64,000 nucleotides of DNA from Aquincola tertiaricarbonis (GCF_023573145.1 NZ_CP097635.1:124001-188000), one strand, 5' to 3'; counted from the first letter of the stretch, positions 9,230 through 20,131 are shown. Notes: generated by a model from the sequence alone, not told the origin. Numbers and translations: made by a program.

Positions 9230-10774
9230 ATGCGCACCAACCTGCCCGTCACCCAGCGTGAGTACCGTTTTGCCGATGGCATGACCATCGTCTCGACCAC
9301 CGACCTGGACAGCCGCATCACCTACTGCAACCCCGCCTTCATCGAGGTGAGCGGCTTCACGCAGGAGGAGCTGATCGGCCAGCCGCACAACATGGTGCGC
9401 CACCCCGACATGCCGGCCGAGGCCTTCCGCGACATGTGGGAAACGTTGCGCAGCGGCCACCCCTGGGTGGGCCTGGTGAAAAACCGGCGCAAGAACGGCG
9501 ACCACTACTGGGTGGAGGCCAACGTCACGCCGCTGATGCAGAACGGCGCCGCCGTCGGCTACCTGTCGGTGCGCACGCAGGCCAGCCCCCAGCAGGTGCA
9601 GCAGGCCGAGGCGCTGTACGCCCGCATGCGGGCCGAGGCCGCCGCCGGCCCCCTGCGCACCCGGCTGCGGCGCGGTGAACTGGTGCCCACCCCGGCGCAA
9701 AAGGCCCGGCTGCTGGGCCAGCGTGCGCTGCGGCTGGCGGCTGCCGCCGGCTCGGCCGCCACGGTGGCCGGCCTGGGCGCCTGGCTGGCCGGGCCGGTGG
9801 GTGCCGGCGTGGGCGCGGCCCTGGCCGGCGCCGCCATCGCGGCCCAGGCCCGCCGCGCGCTGATGCAGCGCGCCGACACCCTGGTGGTGGCGGCCAACCG
9901 GCTGGCGGCCGGCGACCTCTCGGTGCGCATCGACAGCAGCCGCTATGGCGCCTTCGGCGCGCTGGCGCGGGCGCTGAACCAGGTGATGGTGAACATGCAG
10001 GCCATCGTCAGCGACGTGCGCAGCCAGGTCACCGGCGTCAGCAACGCCAGCTGCGAGATCGCCAACGGCAACAACGACCTGGCTGCCCGCACCGAGCAGA
10101 CGGCGGCCAACCTGCAGCAGACGGCCGCCTCCATGGACCAGATGTCCAGCACCGTGCGCCACAACGCCGCCACCGCGGAAGAAGCCACCGCGCTGGCCAC
10201 CACCGCCTCGCAGGCGGCCGAACGTGGCGGCCAGGCCATGGGCGAGGTGACGCAGACCATGGGCGCCATTGCCGAGGCCTCGCACCGCATCGCCGACATC
10301 ATCGGCGTCATCGATTCCATCGCCTTCCAGACCAACATCCTGGCGCTCAATGCCGCGGTGGAAGCCGCCCGCGCGGGTGAACAGGGCCGCGGCTTCGCGG
10401 TGGTGGCCGGCGAGGTGCGCATGCTGGCCCAGCGCAGCGCCCAGGCCGCGCGCGAGATCAAGACGCTGATCGACGACTCGGTGAAGAAGGTGGACGACGG
10501 CACCCGCCTGGTGGGCGCTGCCGGGCAGACGGTGAGCGACATCGTGCGCCAGGTGCAGCACGTGAGCCAGCTGATCAACGCCATCGGCGACACCACGCGT
10601 GAGCAGACCGGCGGCATCGACCAGATCGGCCGCGCCGTGACCCAGCTGGACGAGATGACCCAGCAGAACGCCGCGCTGGTGGAGCAGAGCGCCGCCGCCG
10701 CCGAAACCTTGCGCGGCCAAGCCCGGGCGCTGGGCGAGGCGGTGGGCATCCTGCGCCTCGGTTGCAGCCGCTGA
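9230..10774 (+). CDS. PAS-domain methyl-accepting chemotaxis protein (Aer-like)
   Basis: A 514-residue receptor. Residues about 10-115 form a PAS domain with FAGF/Aer-like features ([33 protein letters not shown], then [23 protein letters not shown]), as in redox or oxygen receptors that bind FAD or haem. A short hydrophobic hairpin follows (about 165-205, Ala/Gly rich), then a HAMP-like segment and the cytoplasmic signalling domain with the conserved tip [28 protein letters not shown]. No periplasmic domain is present, so sensing is intracellular. The start ATG at 9230 is preceded by AAGAAGG; an upstream in-frame codon at 9200 has no better support. There are no other che genes nearby. Confidence 0.92.
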   Translation: MRTNLPVTQREYRFADGMTIVSTTDLDSRITYCNPAFIEVSGFTQEELIGQPHNMVRHPDMPAEAFRDMWETLRSGHPWVGLVKNRRKNGDHYWVEANVTPLMQNGAAVGYLSVRTQASPQQVQQAEALYARMRAEAAAGPLRTRLRRGELVPTPAQKARLLGQRALRLAAAAGSAATVAGLGAWLAGPVGAGVGAALAGAAIAAQARRALMQRADTLVVAANRLAAGDLSVRIDSSRYGAFGALARALNQVMVNMQAIVSDVRSQVTGVSNASCEIANGNNDLAARTEQTAANLQQTAASMDQMSSTVRHNAATAEEATALATTASQAAERGGQAMGEVTQTMGAIAEASHRIADIIGVIDSIAFQTNILALNAAVEAARAGEQGRGFAVVAGEVRMLAQRSAQAAREIKTLIDDSVKKVDDGTRLVGAAGQTVSDIVRQVQHVSQLINAIGDTTREQTGGIDQIGRAVTQLDEMTQQNAALVEQSAAAAETLRGQARALGEAVGILRLGCSR

Positions 10775-10852
10775 CGGCACGGCCCCCGGGCCCGCCACCG
10801 TTCCGGGGTAGGCTCTGCAGCCTTGCCGTGAAGCGGCACCCGCCGCCCGCCG

Positions 10853-13800
10853 ATGCTGCAGATCCACTTTGCCAACCGCCTTGAAACGCTGACGCTGCAG
10901 CTGCTGTCCCGCCTGCGGGCCGACGGCGAAACCGACCCGCTGGCGCCGGCCCAGGTCATCGTGCCCAGCGCCGCGATGCGCCGCCACCTGACGCTGCGTG
11001 CCGCCGATGCCCAGGGCGTGTGCGCCAACGTCGAGTTCACCTTCCTGGCGCAATGGCTGTGGCAGCAGATCGGCCGTGTGCTGCCCGGCGTGCTGCCCGA
11101 GTCGCCCTTTGCGCCCGACGTGATGGCCTGGCGGGTGTACGCCGCCTTCGGCGATGCCGACTTCGTGGCCCTGCATCCGCGGCTGGCCGCCTACCTGGCC
11201 GAGGCCGACCCGGTGATGCGCCTGGAGCTGGCCCGCCGCAGCGCCGGCCTGCTGGAGCAATACATCACCTACCGCGCCGACTGGCTGGCCCGCTGGGAAA
11301 GCGGCGAGCCGGCCGATTTGGGCCCGGTGGACGACAGCGCCCGTGCCGACGAAGCCTGGCAGGCCGACCTGTGGCGCCGCATCGTGGCCGAGCTGCAGCT
11401 GCAGCAGGACCCGGCGCAGCAGCTGATCAGCGTGCTGGAAGCGCCCGACGGCCCGGCGCTGGCCGCTGCGGCCGGCCTGCCGGCCAGCGCCCATGTGTTT
11501 GCGCTGCCGGCCATGCCGCCGCAGTACATCCGGCTGCTGCAGGCGCTGGGCCGCTGCATGCAGCTGCAGGTCTACGTGCTCAACCCCTGCCGCGAATACT
11601 GGTTCGAGGTGATCGACCGCCGCCGCCTGGCCCACCTGGCCGCCCGCGGCCAGGACGCGCTGCATGAAGAAGGCAACCACCTGCTGGCCGCCTGGGGCCG
11701 GCAGACGCAGGCGCAGATCGACCTGCTGGTGGAAGCAGCCGGCGAGCAGATGGTGGACGACGCCCTGTTCACGCCCGCCGAAGGCCACACGCTGCTGGCC
11801 GAGGTGCAGAACGCGGTGCTCGACCTGGTGGAGCTGGCACCGGCCAGCGTGGCGGCCGACCGCAGCATCGAGGTGCACCGCTGCCACTCGCTCACCCGCC
11901 AGCTGGAGGTGCTGCAGGACCAGCTGCTGGCGATGTTCACCGACCCCGACCTGCCGGGTCTGCACCCTTCGGACGTGCTGGTGGTCACGCCCGACCTGGA
12001 CGCCGCCGCGCCGCTGATCGACGCGGTGTTCGGCACCGCGCCGCCCGAGCGGCAGCTGCCCTTCAACATCACCGGCCGGCCGCGCAGCCGCATCAACCGC
12101 TGCGCACGGGCGATGCTGGACCTGCTGGCGCTGGTGGGCTCGCGCCTGCCGGCCAGCGGCCTGCACGGCCTGCTGCAGCAGCCGGTGGTGGCGCGCCGCT
12201 TCGCGCTGGACGCCGCCGCGCTCGACCAGGTGCAGCAAGACCTGGCCGAAGCCGGCGTGCGCTGGGCGCTGGACGCGGCTCACCGTGGCAGCTTCGGCGT
12301 GCCGGCCGAGCCGCAGCACACGCTGGACGACGGCCTGGCCCGGCTGTTCCTGGGCTATGCGCTGCCCACACGGGCCACGCTGCCGCTGGCCGGCCGCCTG
12401 CCGGCCGGGGATGTGGAAGGCGCTGCCGCCGACACCCTGGGCGCCTTCTGGCGTTATGCCCAGCTGCTGGGCCAGCTGCACCGGCGTTGCCGCCAGCCGC
12501 ACACGCCCGATGGCTGGCAGGCGCTGCTGCAGCAGGCGATGGACGACTTCATCGCGCCCGCGGAAGACGAGCTGGAAGACCTGCGCGAGCTGCGCCAGGC
12601 GGTGCAGGGCCTGGCCGATGCGATGAACCGCGGCGGCCTGGGCGAACCCAGTGCCGCGCCCCTGCCGCTGGCCGTGCTGCGCCATGCGCTGGAACAGGCG
12701 CTGGACGACCCCGCCCGCGGCGGCGTGCCGGGCGGTGGCATCACCTTCTCGTCGATGACCAGCCTGCGCGGCCTGCCCTACCGGGTGGTGTGCGCCATCG
12801 GGCTGGACGACGGCGCCTTTCCCAGCACGCCGCGCGAATCGGAATTCGACCTGATGGCGCTGCGCCCGCGCCGTGGCGACCGCCAGCGCCGCTTCGACGA
12901 GCGCAACCTCTTCCTCGACCTGCTGCTGGCCGCGCGCGACCGGCTGCTGCTGGCCTACACCGGCCGCAGCGTGCGCGACAACAGCGAGCTGCCCCCTTCG
13001 GTGCTGGTGGCCGAGCTGCTGGACACGCTGGCACCCGCGGTGGTGGGCGGCAGCCAGCTCTTGCGGGTGGCGCATGCGCTGCAGCCGTTTTCGCCGGAGA
13101 ACTTCCACCCCGGCACCGACCCGCGGCGCCGCAGCTTCCACCGCGAATACGCCGAGGCCCTGGCCCGGCAGGCCGCCGCGCCTGCTGCGGTGAGCAGTGC
13201 CTGGACCGAACAGCCGCTGCCAGGCGCCGACGGGGACGATAGGGACGATGCCGACCTGGACGAGGCCACGCCCGCCCTGCCCGCCACGCCGCTGTTCGCG
13301 CGGCCGCTGCCGCCACCGGGTGACGAATGGCGGCAGGTGTCCATCGGCCAGCTCACCGAGTTCTTCCGCCACCCCAGCCGGGCGCTGCTGCGCCGCCGGC
13401 TGGGCCTGGACCTGCCGCGCGCCGCCGAAGAACTGCAGGACGACGAACCCTTCGTGGCCGACCGCGCCGGCCGCCAGGCCCTGGCCGAGCGCCTGCTGCC
13501 GCTGCTGCTGGACGCGACCACCGCTGCCACGCTGGACGAACCCGCGCTGCAGGCCCTGGCCGCCGCCGGTACCGAATACCCGGCCGGTTCACTGGGCGAG
13601 CAGCAGCGCAGCGCCGAGCTGGCCCGGCTGCAGCAGTTCGCTGGCCAGGTGCGTGAGGCGCTGCAGGTGCCGCCGCTGCCCGCGCTGCATGGCCAGCTGC
13701 CGCTGGAGCTGGACGGCGAGGCCTGGCAGCTCAGCGGCAGCTGGGCCGACCTGCGGCCGGACGGCCTGGTGCGCTGGCGCTACGACGACACCCGGCCGGT

Positions 13801-14197
13801 GGACTACCTGCAGGCCTGGCTGCCCCACCTGCTGCTGAACGTGGCGCGGCCGGGCAGCCTCAGCCGCTTCATCTCGCGTGACGGCAGCTTCACGCTGCGG
13901 CCGGTGGCCGATGCGCCGCGCCACCTGCACACCCTGCTGCAGTTGTATAGACAAGGCCTGCAGCAGCCGCTGCACTTCTTCGCCAAGACCTCGTGGGCGC
14001 AGGCTACCGGCGCGCCGCGCAGCCAGGTGGAAGCCACCTGGCGCACCGGCCCCCGCCGTCCTTATGCGGAAGAAGCCGACGCCGCCCACCGCCTGGCGCT
14101 GCGCGGCCTGCCCGACCCGCTGGACGACACCTTCGAACAACTGGCCGAGGCCGTGTACCGCCCGCTCCTGGACCACCTGGACGACGCCCGCCTATGA
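10853..14197 (+). CDS. recC: Exodeoxyribonuclease V gamma subunit RecC
   Basis: A 1114-residue protein, the usual size for RecC. It begins LQIHFANRLETL, followed by the RecC-typical AQVIVPSAAMRRHL and NVEFTFLAQWLWQQIG. It is a nuclease/helicase-like fold without catalytic residues that recognises Chi in the RecBCD complex. It also contains PFNITGRPRSRINRCARAMLDLLAL and SSMTSLRGLPYRVVCAIGLDDGAFPS, matching RecC blocks. It is the first gene of recC-recB-recD; its stop overlaps the recB start (ATGA), so stoichiometric coupled translation is likely. Confidence 0.95.
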   Translation: MLQIHFANRLETLTLQLLSRLRADGETDPLAPAQVIVPSAAMRRHLTLRAADAQGVCANVEFTFLAQWLWQQIGRVLPGVLPESPFAPDVMAWRVYAAFGDADFVALHPRLAAYLAEADPVMRLELARRSAGLLEQYITYRADWLARWESGEPADLGPVDDSARADEAWQADLWRRIVAELQLQQDPAQQLISVLEAPDGPALAAAAGLPASAHVFALPAMPPQYIRLLQALGRCMQLQVYVLNPCREYWFEVIDRRRLAHLAARGQDALHEEGNHLLAAWGRQTQAQIDLLVEAAGEQMVDDALFTPAEGHTLLAEVQNAVLDLVELAPASVAADRSIEVHRCHSLTRQLEVLQDQLLAMFTDPDLPGLHPSDVLVVTPDLDAAAPLIDAVFGTAPPERQLPFNITGRPRSRINRCARAMLDLLALVGSRLPASGLHGLLQQPVVARRFALDAAALDQVQQDLAEAGVRWALDAAHRGSFGVPAEPQHTLDDGLARLFLGYALPTRATLPLAGRLPAGDVEGAAADTLGAFWRYAQLLGQLHRRCRQPHTPDGWQALLQQAMDDFIAPAEDELEDLRELRQAVQGLADAMNRGGLGEPSAAPLPLAVLRHALEQALDDPARGGVPGGGITFSSMTSLRGLPYRVVCAIGLDDGAFPSTPRESEFDLMALRPRRGDRQRRFDERNLFLDLLLAARDRLLLAYTGRSVRDNSELPPSVLVAELLDTLAPAVVGGSQLLRVAHALQPFSPENFHPGTDPRRRSFHREYAEALARQAAAPAAVSSAWTEQPLPGADGDDRDDADLDEATPALPATPLFARPLPPPGDEWRQVSIGQLTEFFRHPSRALLRRRLGLDLPRAAEELQDDEPFVADRAGRQALAERLLPLLLDATTAATLDEPALQALAAAGTEYPAGSLGEQQRSAELARLQQFAGQVREALQVPPLPALHGQLPLELDGEAWQLSGSWADLRPDGLVRWRYDDTRPVDYLQAWLPHLLLNVARPGSLSRFISRDGSFTLRPVADAPRHLHTLLQLYRQGLQQPLHFFAKTSWAQATGAPRSQVEATWRTGPRRPYAEEADAAHRLALRGLPDPLDDTFEQLAEAVYRPLLDHLDDARL

Positions 14198-17100
14198 CCC
14201 CGCTGGACGTGTTCCGCTGCCCGCTGGGCGGCATCAACCTGATCGAGGCCTCGGCCGGCACCGGCAAGACCTGGAACATCTGCGGCCTGTACCTGCGGCT
14301 GCTGCTCGAACGCGACCTGCCGGTGCAGCACATCCTGGTGGTCACCTTCACCAATGCCGCCACCGCCGAGCTGCGCGAGCGCATCCGCAGCCGGCTGGCC
14401 GAGGTGCTGGCCTGGCTGCGCGGGCCGCAGCCCGCGGAAGGCGCCGACCCCTTCATCACCGGCCTGCTGGCCGCGCTGCGGCAAGACGCCGGGCTGGACG
14501 ATGCCACGATGCAGCAGCGGCTGCACCTGGCGCTGCAGACCTTCGACGAAGCGGCCATCTTCACCATCCACGGCTTTTGCCAGCGGGCACTGGCCGATGC
14601 GCCGTTCAGCGCGCAGATGCCGCTGTCGCTGGAGCTGATGGCCGACGACACCGAGCTGCTGCACCAGGTGGCGGCCGACCTGTGGCGCCGCCACGTGGCC
14701 GCGCCCGGCCTGTCGCCGCTGCTGGCGGCGCAGCTGGCCGGCGCCGGTGACACGCCTGCCCGCTGGGCTGCGCTGCTCAAGCGCCGGCTGGCCAAGCCGC
14801 TGTCGGCCGTGCTGTGGCCCGAAGGCCTGGACGACGCACCCGATGCGCAGACCCTGGCCGCGCCGCTGCAGGCCGCGCACGACCACGCCCGCGAGCTGTG
14901 GACTGCCCAGCGCGAGGCCATCGTGCAGACGCTGCTGGACGGCCTGCCGCGGCTGAACGGCAGCACCTTCAAGGCCGAGGGCGTGCTCAACGCCGCGCAA
15001 GCCTGGACCACGGTGCTGGCCACCGCCGATGCGGCCGGCGCGCTGGCCCTGAACCCCAAGGGCCTGGAGCTGTTCGGCAGCCGCCGCATGCAGGAGCGTG
15101 GCAAGAAGGGCCAGACGCCGCCCGTGCATGCCTTCTTCGACGCCGCGCAAACCCTGCTGGACGCGCGGGCCGCCGCCCAGCAGGCGGTGGCGCTGCAACG
15201 GCTGGCGCTGCTGCGCCGCGTGCTGGAAGAAGGCACTGCGGCCGTGCGCGCCCACAAGCGCGAGCAGCGGGTCATCGCCTTCGACGACATGCTCACCAAC
15301 CTGCATGAGCGGCTGGCCAGCGCGCACGGGCCGGCGCTGGCCGCTTCGCTGCGGCAGCGCTTTCCGGCGGCGCTGATCGACGAGTTCCAGGACACCGACC
15401 CGCTGCAGTTCGCCATCTTCGAGCGGCTGTACGGCGACGGCACGCGGCCGCTGTTCTTCGTCGGCGACCCCAAGCAGGCGATCTACAGCTTCCGCAACGC
15501 CGACCTGCACACCTATCTGCAGGCCCGCTCGCATGCCACGGCCGAGTACACGCTGGCCGACAACCAGCGCAGCAGCGCCGAGCTGATCGGCGCGCTCAAT
15601 GCCTTCTTCGGCCGCAACCCGCGCGCCTTCCAGCTCAACGACCTGGTGTACCGGCCGGTGGGCGTGGGCGCCAAGCCGCGCACGCCCTTCGTGGACCACA
15701 GCCGGCCCGCCCGCGCGCCGCTGCACTGCTGGGCCCTGCCCACCGACGACCAGGGCCAGCCGCTGCTCAAGGCGCAGGCCCAGGCCCGCAGCGCCCAGGC
15801 CTGCGCGGCCGAGGTCTCACGGCTGCTGCGCGCCGCCCGCCAGGAGCAGGTGCAACTGGGCGGCCGGCCTCTTGCCGCCGGCGATATTGCGGTGCTGGTG
15901 CGCAGCCATGCCCAGGGCGCGCGCATGCGGCTGGCGCTGGCGGCGCTGGGCGTGGGCAGCGTGGAGCTGTCGCAGGCCAGCGTGTTCCACGGCACCGATG
16001 CCGAGGCGATGGAATGGCTGCTGGCCGCCATCCTGGAGCCCACGCGCGAGCGCCGGCTGCGCGCCGCGCTGGCCACCGAATGGATGGGGCTGGATGCCGG
16101 CGACATCGATGCGGTGTCGGCCGACGAAAACCGGCTGCTGGCCTATGTGCAGCGCTTTGCCGGCTACCGCAGCACCTGGGTGGACCGCGGCATCGGCGTG
16201 ATGCTGCGCCACTGGATGCAGGCCGAAGGCGTGAGCCAGCGGCTGCTGGCCCGGCCCGATGGCGAACGCCGGCTGACCAACCTGCTGCACCTGGCCGAGC
16301 TGCTGCATGCCGCGGCCGAGGAGCACGCTGCCCCGCCCGCGCTGCTGCAGTGGCTGCAGCGCCAGCGCAGCGAAGGCGCGGCCGACGAGGCGGCGCAGCT
16401 GCGGCTGGAATCCGACCGCAACCTGGTGCAGATCGTCACCGTGCACAAGAGCAAGGGGCTGGAGTACCCGGTGGTGTTCTGCCCCTTCCTGTGGGACGGG
16501 CGCAGCACCGTGGATGCCGGTGGCGACGCGGTGGAGTACCACGATGCCGAAGGCCGGCCGGTGCTGGACTTCCGCCTGCACGACAAGGCCGCGCTGGACG
16601 AGATCAAGGCCTTGCGCAAGCGCGATGCCGGCGCCGAGTTCCTGCGGCTGGTGTACGTGGCGCTGACCCGGGCCGTGCACCGCTGCTACCTGGTGACCGG
16701 CGCCTATGCGGTGCGCAACAGCGCCACCGAAGCCAACCGCAGCCTGCTCAACTGGCTGGCCGCAGGCGCACAACTGGGCCCCGACGACTGGGCCGAGCAC
16801 AAGCAGCCCACCGAATGGGTGAGCGCCGAATGGGCCACGCTGGCCGCCGAATGCTCGCCGCACATCGTGCATGAGCCCCTGCCCACCGAGCCCGGCCTGC
16901 CGGTGCCGCCGGCCGAGACCGATGCGCAGGCCCTGGCCGCGCTGCACCCGCCCGCGGTGCTGCCCACGGCCTGGTGGATCGGCAGCTACAGCAGCCTGGC
17001 TTCCGGCGCGCGCCACGAGGCCGCGGCGGTGGACCATGACCTGCGGGTGCAGCCCGTGCCGCCCCAGCCGTCACCCGCCGCGCGGACCCGGCTGGACGAC

Positions 17101-17874
17101 GACGACATCCTGCGCTTTCCACGCGGGGCGGCGGCCGGCGATGCGCTGCATGCGGTGTTCGAGGCGGTGCGCTTCGACCAGCCGGAGCAATGGCCCGACG
17201 GCATCGCCCGCGCGCTGGCCATGCATCCGCAGCCACTGTCGGCCGCGCAGCTCACCGGCGACGAACCACCGCTGCCGCCGATGCTGCAACGCATGCTGGC
17301 CGACGTGCTGAACACGCCGCTGCCCACCGGCGACGCGCAGGCCGGCCCGGTGCTGCTGGCCACGCTGCCACCGCGCCGCCTGCGGGTGGAGATGGAGTTC
17401 ACGCTGCCCGCGCCGCACCTGACGGCCGGCGACCTGACCGAGGCGCTGCGCACGCTGGGCTACCCGACGCCTTCGCTGGTGTTCGGCGGGCTGGAAGGCT
17501 ACCTGCGCGGCTTCATCGACCTGGTGTTCGAGCACGGCGGCCGCTACTACCTGCTGGACTGGAAATCGAACCACCTGGGCGACCGGCCCGAGGACTACGG
17601 CCGCGAGCGCCTGGCCGAAGCCATGGCCGAACACGGCTACCACCTGCAATACCTGCTGTACGCGGTGGCCCTGCAACGCCTGCTGCGGCAACGCCTGCCC
17701 GACTACCGGCATGAAGCGCACTTCGGCGGCGTGTTCTACCTCTTCGTGCGCGGCGTGCGCCCCGGCTGGCAGCAGCCCGACGGCACGCCCGCGGGCGTGT
17801 ACTTCCACCGGCCCGCCGAGGCCACGCTGCAGCGGCTGTCGCAGCTGCTGGGCGAGACGGAGCTGTGGGCATGA
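14194..17874 (+). CDS. recB: Exodeoxyribonuclease V beta subunit RecB
   Basis: A 1226-residue superfamily 1 3'-5' helicase plus nuclease. Walker A EASAGTGKTW lies at about residues 18-27; the Walker B/DEFQDTDP block is near residue 394; FVGDPKQAIYSFRNAD and the C-terminal helicase motif VTVHKSKGLEYPVVFCPFLW follow. The RecB nuclease domain is at the C terminus, with acidic residues and Lys in FIDLVFEHGGRYYLLDWKSN (about 1108-1127). All catalytic motifs look intact, so the enzyme should be functional in double-strand-break repair and degradation of foreign linear DNA. The ATG at 14194 is chosen because it overlaps the recC stop and gives the canonical short leader before Walker A. Confidence 0.95.
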   Translation: MTPLDVFRCPLGGINLIEASAGTGKTWNICGLYLRLLLERDLPVQHILVVTFTNAATAELRERIRSRLAEVLAWLRGPQPAEGADPFITGLLAALRQDAGLDDATMQQRLHLALQTFDEAAIFTIHGFCQRALADAPFSAQMPLSLELMADDTELLHQVAADLWRRHVAAPGLSPLLAAQLAGAGDTPARWAALLKRRLAKPLSAVLWPEGLDDAPDAQTLAAPLQAAHDHARELWTAQREAIVQTLLDGLPRLNGSTFKAEGVLNAAQAWTTVLATADAAGALALNPKGLELFGSRRMQERGKKGQTPPVHAFFDAAQTLLDARAAAQQAVALQRLALLRRVLEEGTAAVRAHKREQRVIAFDDMLTNLHERLASAHGPALAASLRQRFPAALIDEFQDTDPLQFAIFERLYGDGTRPLFFVGDPKQAIYSFRNADLHTYLQARSHATAEYTLADNQRSSAELIGALNAFFGRNPRAFQLNDLVYRPVGVGAKPRTPFVDHSRPARAPLHCWALPTDDQGQPLLKAQAQARSAQACAAEVSRLLRAARQEQVQLGGRPLAAGDIAVLVRSHAQGARMRLALAALGVGSVELSQASVFHGTDAEAMEWLLAAILEPTRERRLRAALATEWMGLDAGDIDAVSADENRLLAYVQRFAGYRSTWVDRGIGVMLRHWMQAEGVSQRLLARPDGERRLTNLLHLAELLHAAAEEHAAPPALLQWLQRQRSEGAADEAAQLRLESDRNLVQIVTVHKSKGLEYPVVFCPFLWDGRSTVDAGGDAVEYHDAEGRPVLDFRLHDKAALDEIKALRKRDAGAEFLRLVYVALTRAVHRCYLVTGAYAVRNSATEANRSLLNWLAAGAQLGPDDWAEHKQPTEWVSAEWATLAAECSPHIVHEPLPTEPGLPVPPAETDAQALAALHPPAVLPTAWWIGSYSSLASGARHEAAAVDHDLRVQPVPPQPSPAARTRLDDDDILRFPRGAAAGDALHAVFEAVRFDQPEQWPDGIARALAMHPQPLSAAQLTGDEPPLPPMLQRMLADVLNTPLPTGDAQAGPVLLATLPPRRLRVEMEFTLPAPHLTAGDLTEALRTLGYPTPSLVFGGLEGYLRGFIDLVFEHGGRYYLLDWKSNHLGDRPEDYGRERLAEAMAEHGYHLQYLLYAVALQRLLRQRLPDYRHEAHFGGVFYLFVRGVRPGWQQPDGTPAGVYFHRPAEATLQRLSQLLGETELWA

Positions 17875-19742
17875 GCGATGTTGTTGACGGCGCCACCGCC
17901 TGGCTGGCCCAGGGCCTGGGCGACTGGCTGCAGCGCTGGAGCCTGGAACAAGGCGCCGAGGCCGCCGATGCCGCCGTGGCCCGCACTGCCGGCCAGGCCT
18001 TGAGCCTGGCCACGCGGGAGGGCCATGTGTGCCTGCCGCTGGCGGCCCTGCAGACCGCGCAGGCCACGCCGGGGGACGACCCACCGCCTGCGCCCACCGC
18101 CCTGCTCCGCGACCAGGCAGCCTGGCGCGCCGCCCTGCTGCGCTCACGCGTCGTCGGCACCCCCGCCGAGCCAGGCGCCATGCCCCTGGTGCTGGACGAC
18201 GACGACCGCCTGTACCTGCATCGCTACTTCGACTACGAACGCCGGCTGGCCCGCCGCCTGGCGCTGAGCGCGCAGGCCGCACCCACGCTGCCCACGCCCG
18301 AGGTGGCCAAGCGCCTGCAGCAGCTCTTCAAGCCCAATGCCGCGCTGCTGGGCGGGCAGGCCGACTGGCAGCAGCTGGCCGCCGCGCTGGCGCTGCGCGG
18401 CAAGCTGGCGGTGGTGAGCGGCGGCCCCGGCACCGGCAAGACCACGATGGTGGTCAACCTGCTGGCCTGCCTGCTGACGCAGCAGCCCGATGCCCGCATT
18501 GCGCTGGCCGCGCCCACCGGCAAGGCCGCCGCCCGCATGACCGATGCGCTGCGCCAGCGCGCCGCCCACCTGCCCGCCGAGCTGCGCGACCGGCTGCCCG
18601 CTTCCGCCGCCACCATCCACCGGCTGCTGGGCGCCACGCCCGAAGGCTTTGCCCACGATGCGCAGAACCCGCTGCCCATCGATGCGCTGGTGGTGGACGA
18701 AGCCTCGATGCTGGACCTGGCCCTGGCCACGCGGCTGCTGGAAGCGGTGCCGCCGCAGGCCCGCATCGTGCTGCTGGGCGACAAGGACCAGCTGGCCGCG
18801 GTGGAATCGGGCGCCGTGTTCGCCGAGCTGAGCGCCGATCCCGGCCTGAGCGACGCCGCCCGCACCGACCTGGCCGCCCTCACCGGCACGCCGCCGCTGA
18901 TCATCGAGCCGCCCGAAGCGGCCCGGCCCAGCGCGCTGCAGGACAGCGCCGTCTGGTTCACCCGCAACTTCCGCTTCGCGGCCGACAGCGGCATCGGCCG
19001 CCTGGCCACCGAGATCAACACCGGCCAGTCGGCGGCGGTGCTGCGCCGGCTGCGCAGCGGCGAAGACGACGAAGTGCAGTGGCTGCACGACGACGGCCCG
19101 CTGCTGTCCGATGCCACGGTGGCCGCCGCCGCGGCCGGCTACCAGCCGCTGTGGCTGGCGCTGCAGGCCGCCCCGCACGACGTGGCCGGCGCCACCGCGG
19201 CCTACGAGCGCTTCCGGGTGCTGTGCGCGATGCGTGAAGGCCCGCGCGGGCTGCTGCGGCTCAATGAGCTGCTGACCCAACGCGCCCGCGCCGCCGCGCC
19301 CGGCGAGGCCCTGCCCGGCCCCTGGTACACCGGCCGGCCGGTGATGGTGCTGCGCAACGATCCGCTGCTGCGCCTGTTCAACGGCGACGTGGGCCTGACG
19401 CTGCCGGCCGAAGACGGCACGCTGCTGGTGTGGTTCCCGGATGCCAACGCCCCCGGCGGCTACCGCCCAGTGGCCCCGGTGCGGCTGCCGCCGCACGAAA
19501 CGGCGTACGCGATGACGGTGCACAAGAGCCAGGGCTCAGAATTCGACCAGGTGCTGGTGGTGATGCCCGCCCGCGCCAGCCGCCTGACCACGCGCGAACT
19601 GCTTTACACCGCCGTCACCCGCGCCCGCCGCCAGGTGCGCATCGCCAGCGCCGAAGAACCCCTGGCCGCCGCCATCCAGTCGCCCACTCAGCGCGATTCG
19701 GGTCTGCTGGCCCGGCTGGGGGAGGTGGTCAGGGCGGGGTGA
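17871..19742 (+). CDS. recD: Exodeoxyribonuclease V alpha subunit RecD
   Basis: A 623-residue 5'-3' helicase of RecBCD. Walker A VVSGGPGTGKTTMV is at about residues 180-193; ALVVDEASMLDL is Walker B; VLLGDKDQLAAVESGAVFAEL follows; the C-terminal YAMTVHKSQGSEFDQVLVV and LYTAVTRARRQV are the RecD/UvrD_C_2 signature. The ATG overlapping the recB stop is preferred to the GTG two codons upstream. The gene runs convergently into mazF with only 14 nt between the stops. Confidence 0.95.
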   Translation: MSDVVDGATAWLAQGLGDWLQRWSLEQGAEAADAAVARTAGQALSLATREGHVCLPLAALQTAQATPGDDPPPAPTALLRDQAAWRAALLRSRVVGTPAEPGAMPLVLDDDDRLYLHRYFDYERRLARRLALSAQAAPTLPTPEVAKRLQQLFKPNAALLGGQADWQQLAAALALRGKLAVVSGGPGTGKTTMVVNLLACLLTQQPDARIALAAPTGKAAARMTDALRQRAAHLPAELRDRLPASAATIHRLLGATPEGFAHDAQNPLPIDALVVDEASMLDLALATRLLEAVPPQARIVLLGDKDQLAAVESGAVFAELSADPGLSDAARTDLAALTGTPPLIIEPPEAARPSALQDSAVWFTRNFRFAADSGIGRLATEINTGQSAAVLRRLRSGEDDEVQWLHDDGPLLSDATVAAAAAGYQPLWLALQAAPHDVAGATAAYERFRVLCAMREGPRGLLRLNELLTQRARAAAPGEALPGPWYTGRPVMVLRNDPLLRLFNGDVGLTLPAEDGTLLVWFPDANAPGGYRPVAPVRLPPHETAYAMTVHKSQGSEFDQVLVVMPARASRLTTRELLYTAVTRARRQVRIASAEEPLAAAIQSPTQRDSGLLARLGEVVRAG

Positions 19743-19756
19743 CCCTGGCGATGGGC

Positions 19757-20131
19757 TCAGCAGTTGCAGATGCCGAACACGGCATCGAAGCGTTTCAACG
19801 CCGCGGCCAGCAGCTTCGTGTGGCCCGCACCCCAGGGATGCGGGCGGCCGTTGCGCTCGCGCCAGTCGAACGACTTGGGCTGATGCGTCAGCAGGTAGCC
19901 AGTCTCACCCTTGGCCCCCGGTGCAGGGATGGCGAACGGGTTGTCGGCATGGCGCTGGGCATGGGTCATCGGAAAGCCGACGACCAAACCTGTCCGCTCA
20001 TTGAACGCTTTGGTGGAGATCACCAGCATCGGATGGTCATCCGGGATCTCGTCGCCGACGGCAGGCGAGTACTGGATGAAGATGATCTCGGCACGCTCAG
20101 GCACCCACAGCGCCGATTTACGTGTCGCCAT
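19757..20131 (-). CDS. Type II toxin, MazF/PemK-family endoribonuclease
   Basis: A 124-residue protein beginning MATRKSALWVPERAEIIFIQYSP. The family core is visible: GDEIPDDHPMLVISTKAFNERTGLVVGFPMTH, corresponding to the PemK/MazF beta-barrel that cleaves mRNA at short sequence motifs, with the usual strand order and a late LLTHQPKSFDWRER. It overlaps the 3' end of the antitoxin gene by 14 nt, the standard antitoxin-first arrangement. The start at 20131 is chosen over upstream in-frame codons because those would lie deep inside mazE. Confidence 0.88.
   Translation of the reverse strand: MATRKSALWVPERAEIIFIQYSPAVGDEIPDDHPMLVISTKAFNERTGLVVGFPMTHAQRHADNPFAIPAPGAKGETGYLLTHQPKSFDWRERNGRPHPWGAGHTKLLAAALKRFDAVFGICNC

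Noticed and set aside
9215-13372. A 1385-codon open frame on the minus strand
   Set aside because: It is the antisense shadow of the PAS receptor and recC; its composition (His/Gln/Arg-rich, no motif) is typical of shadows in high-GC DNA.
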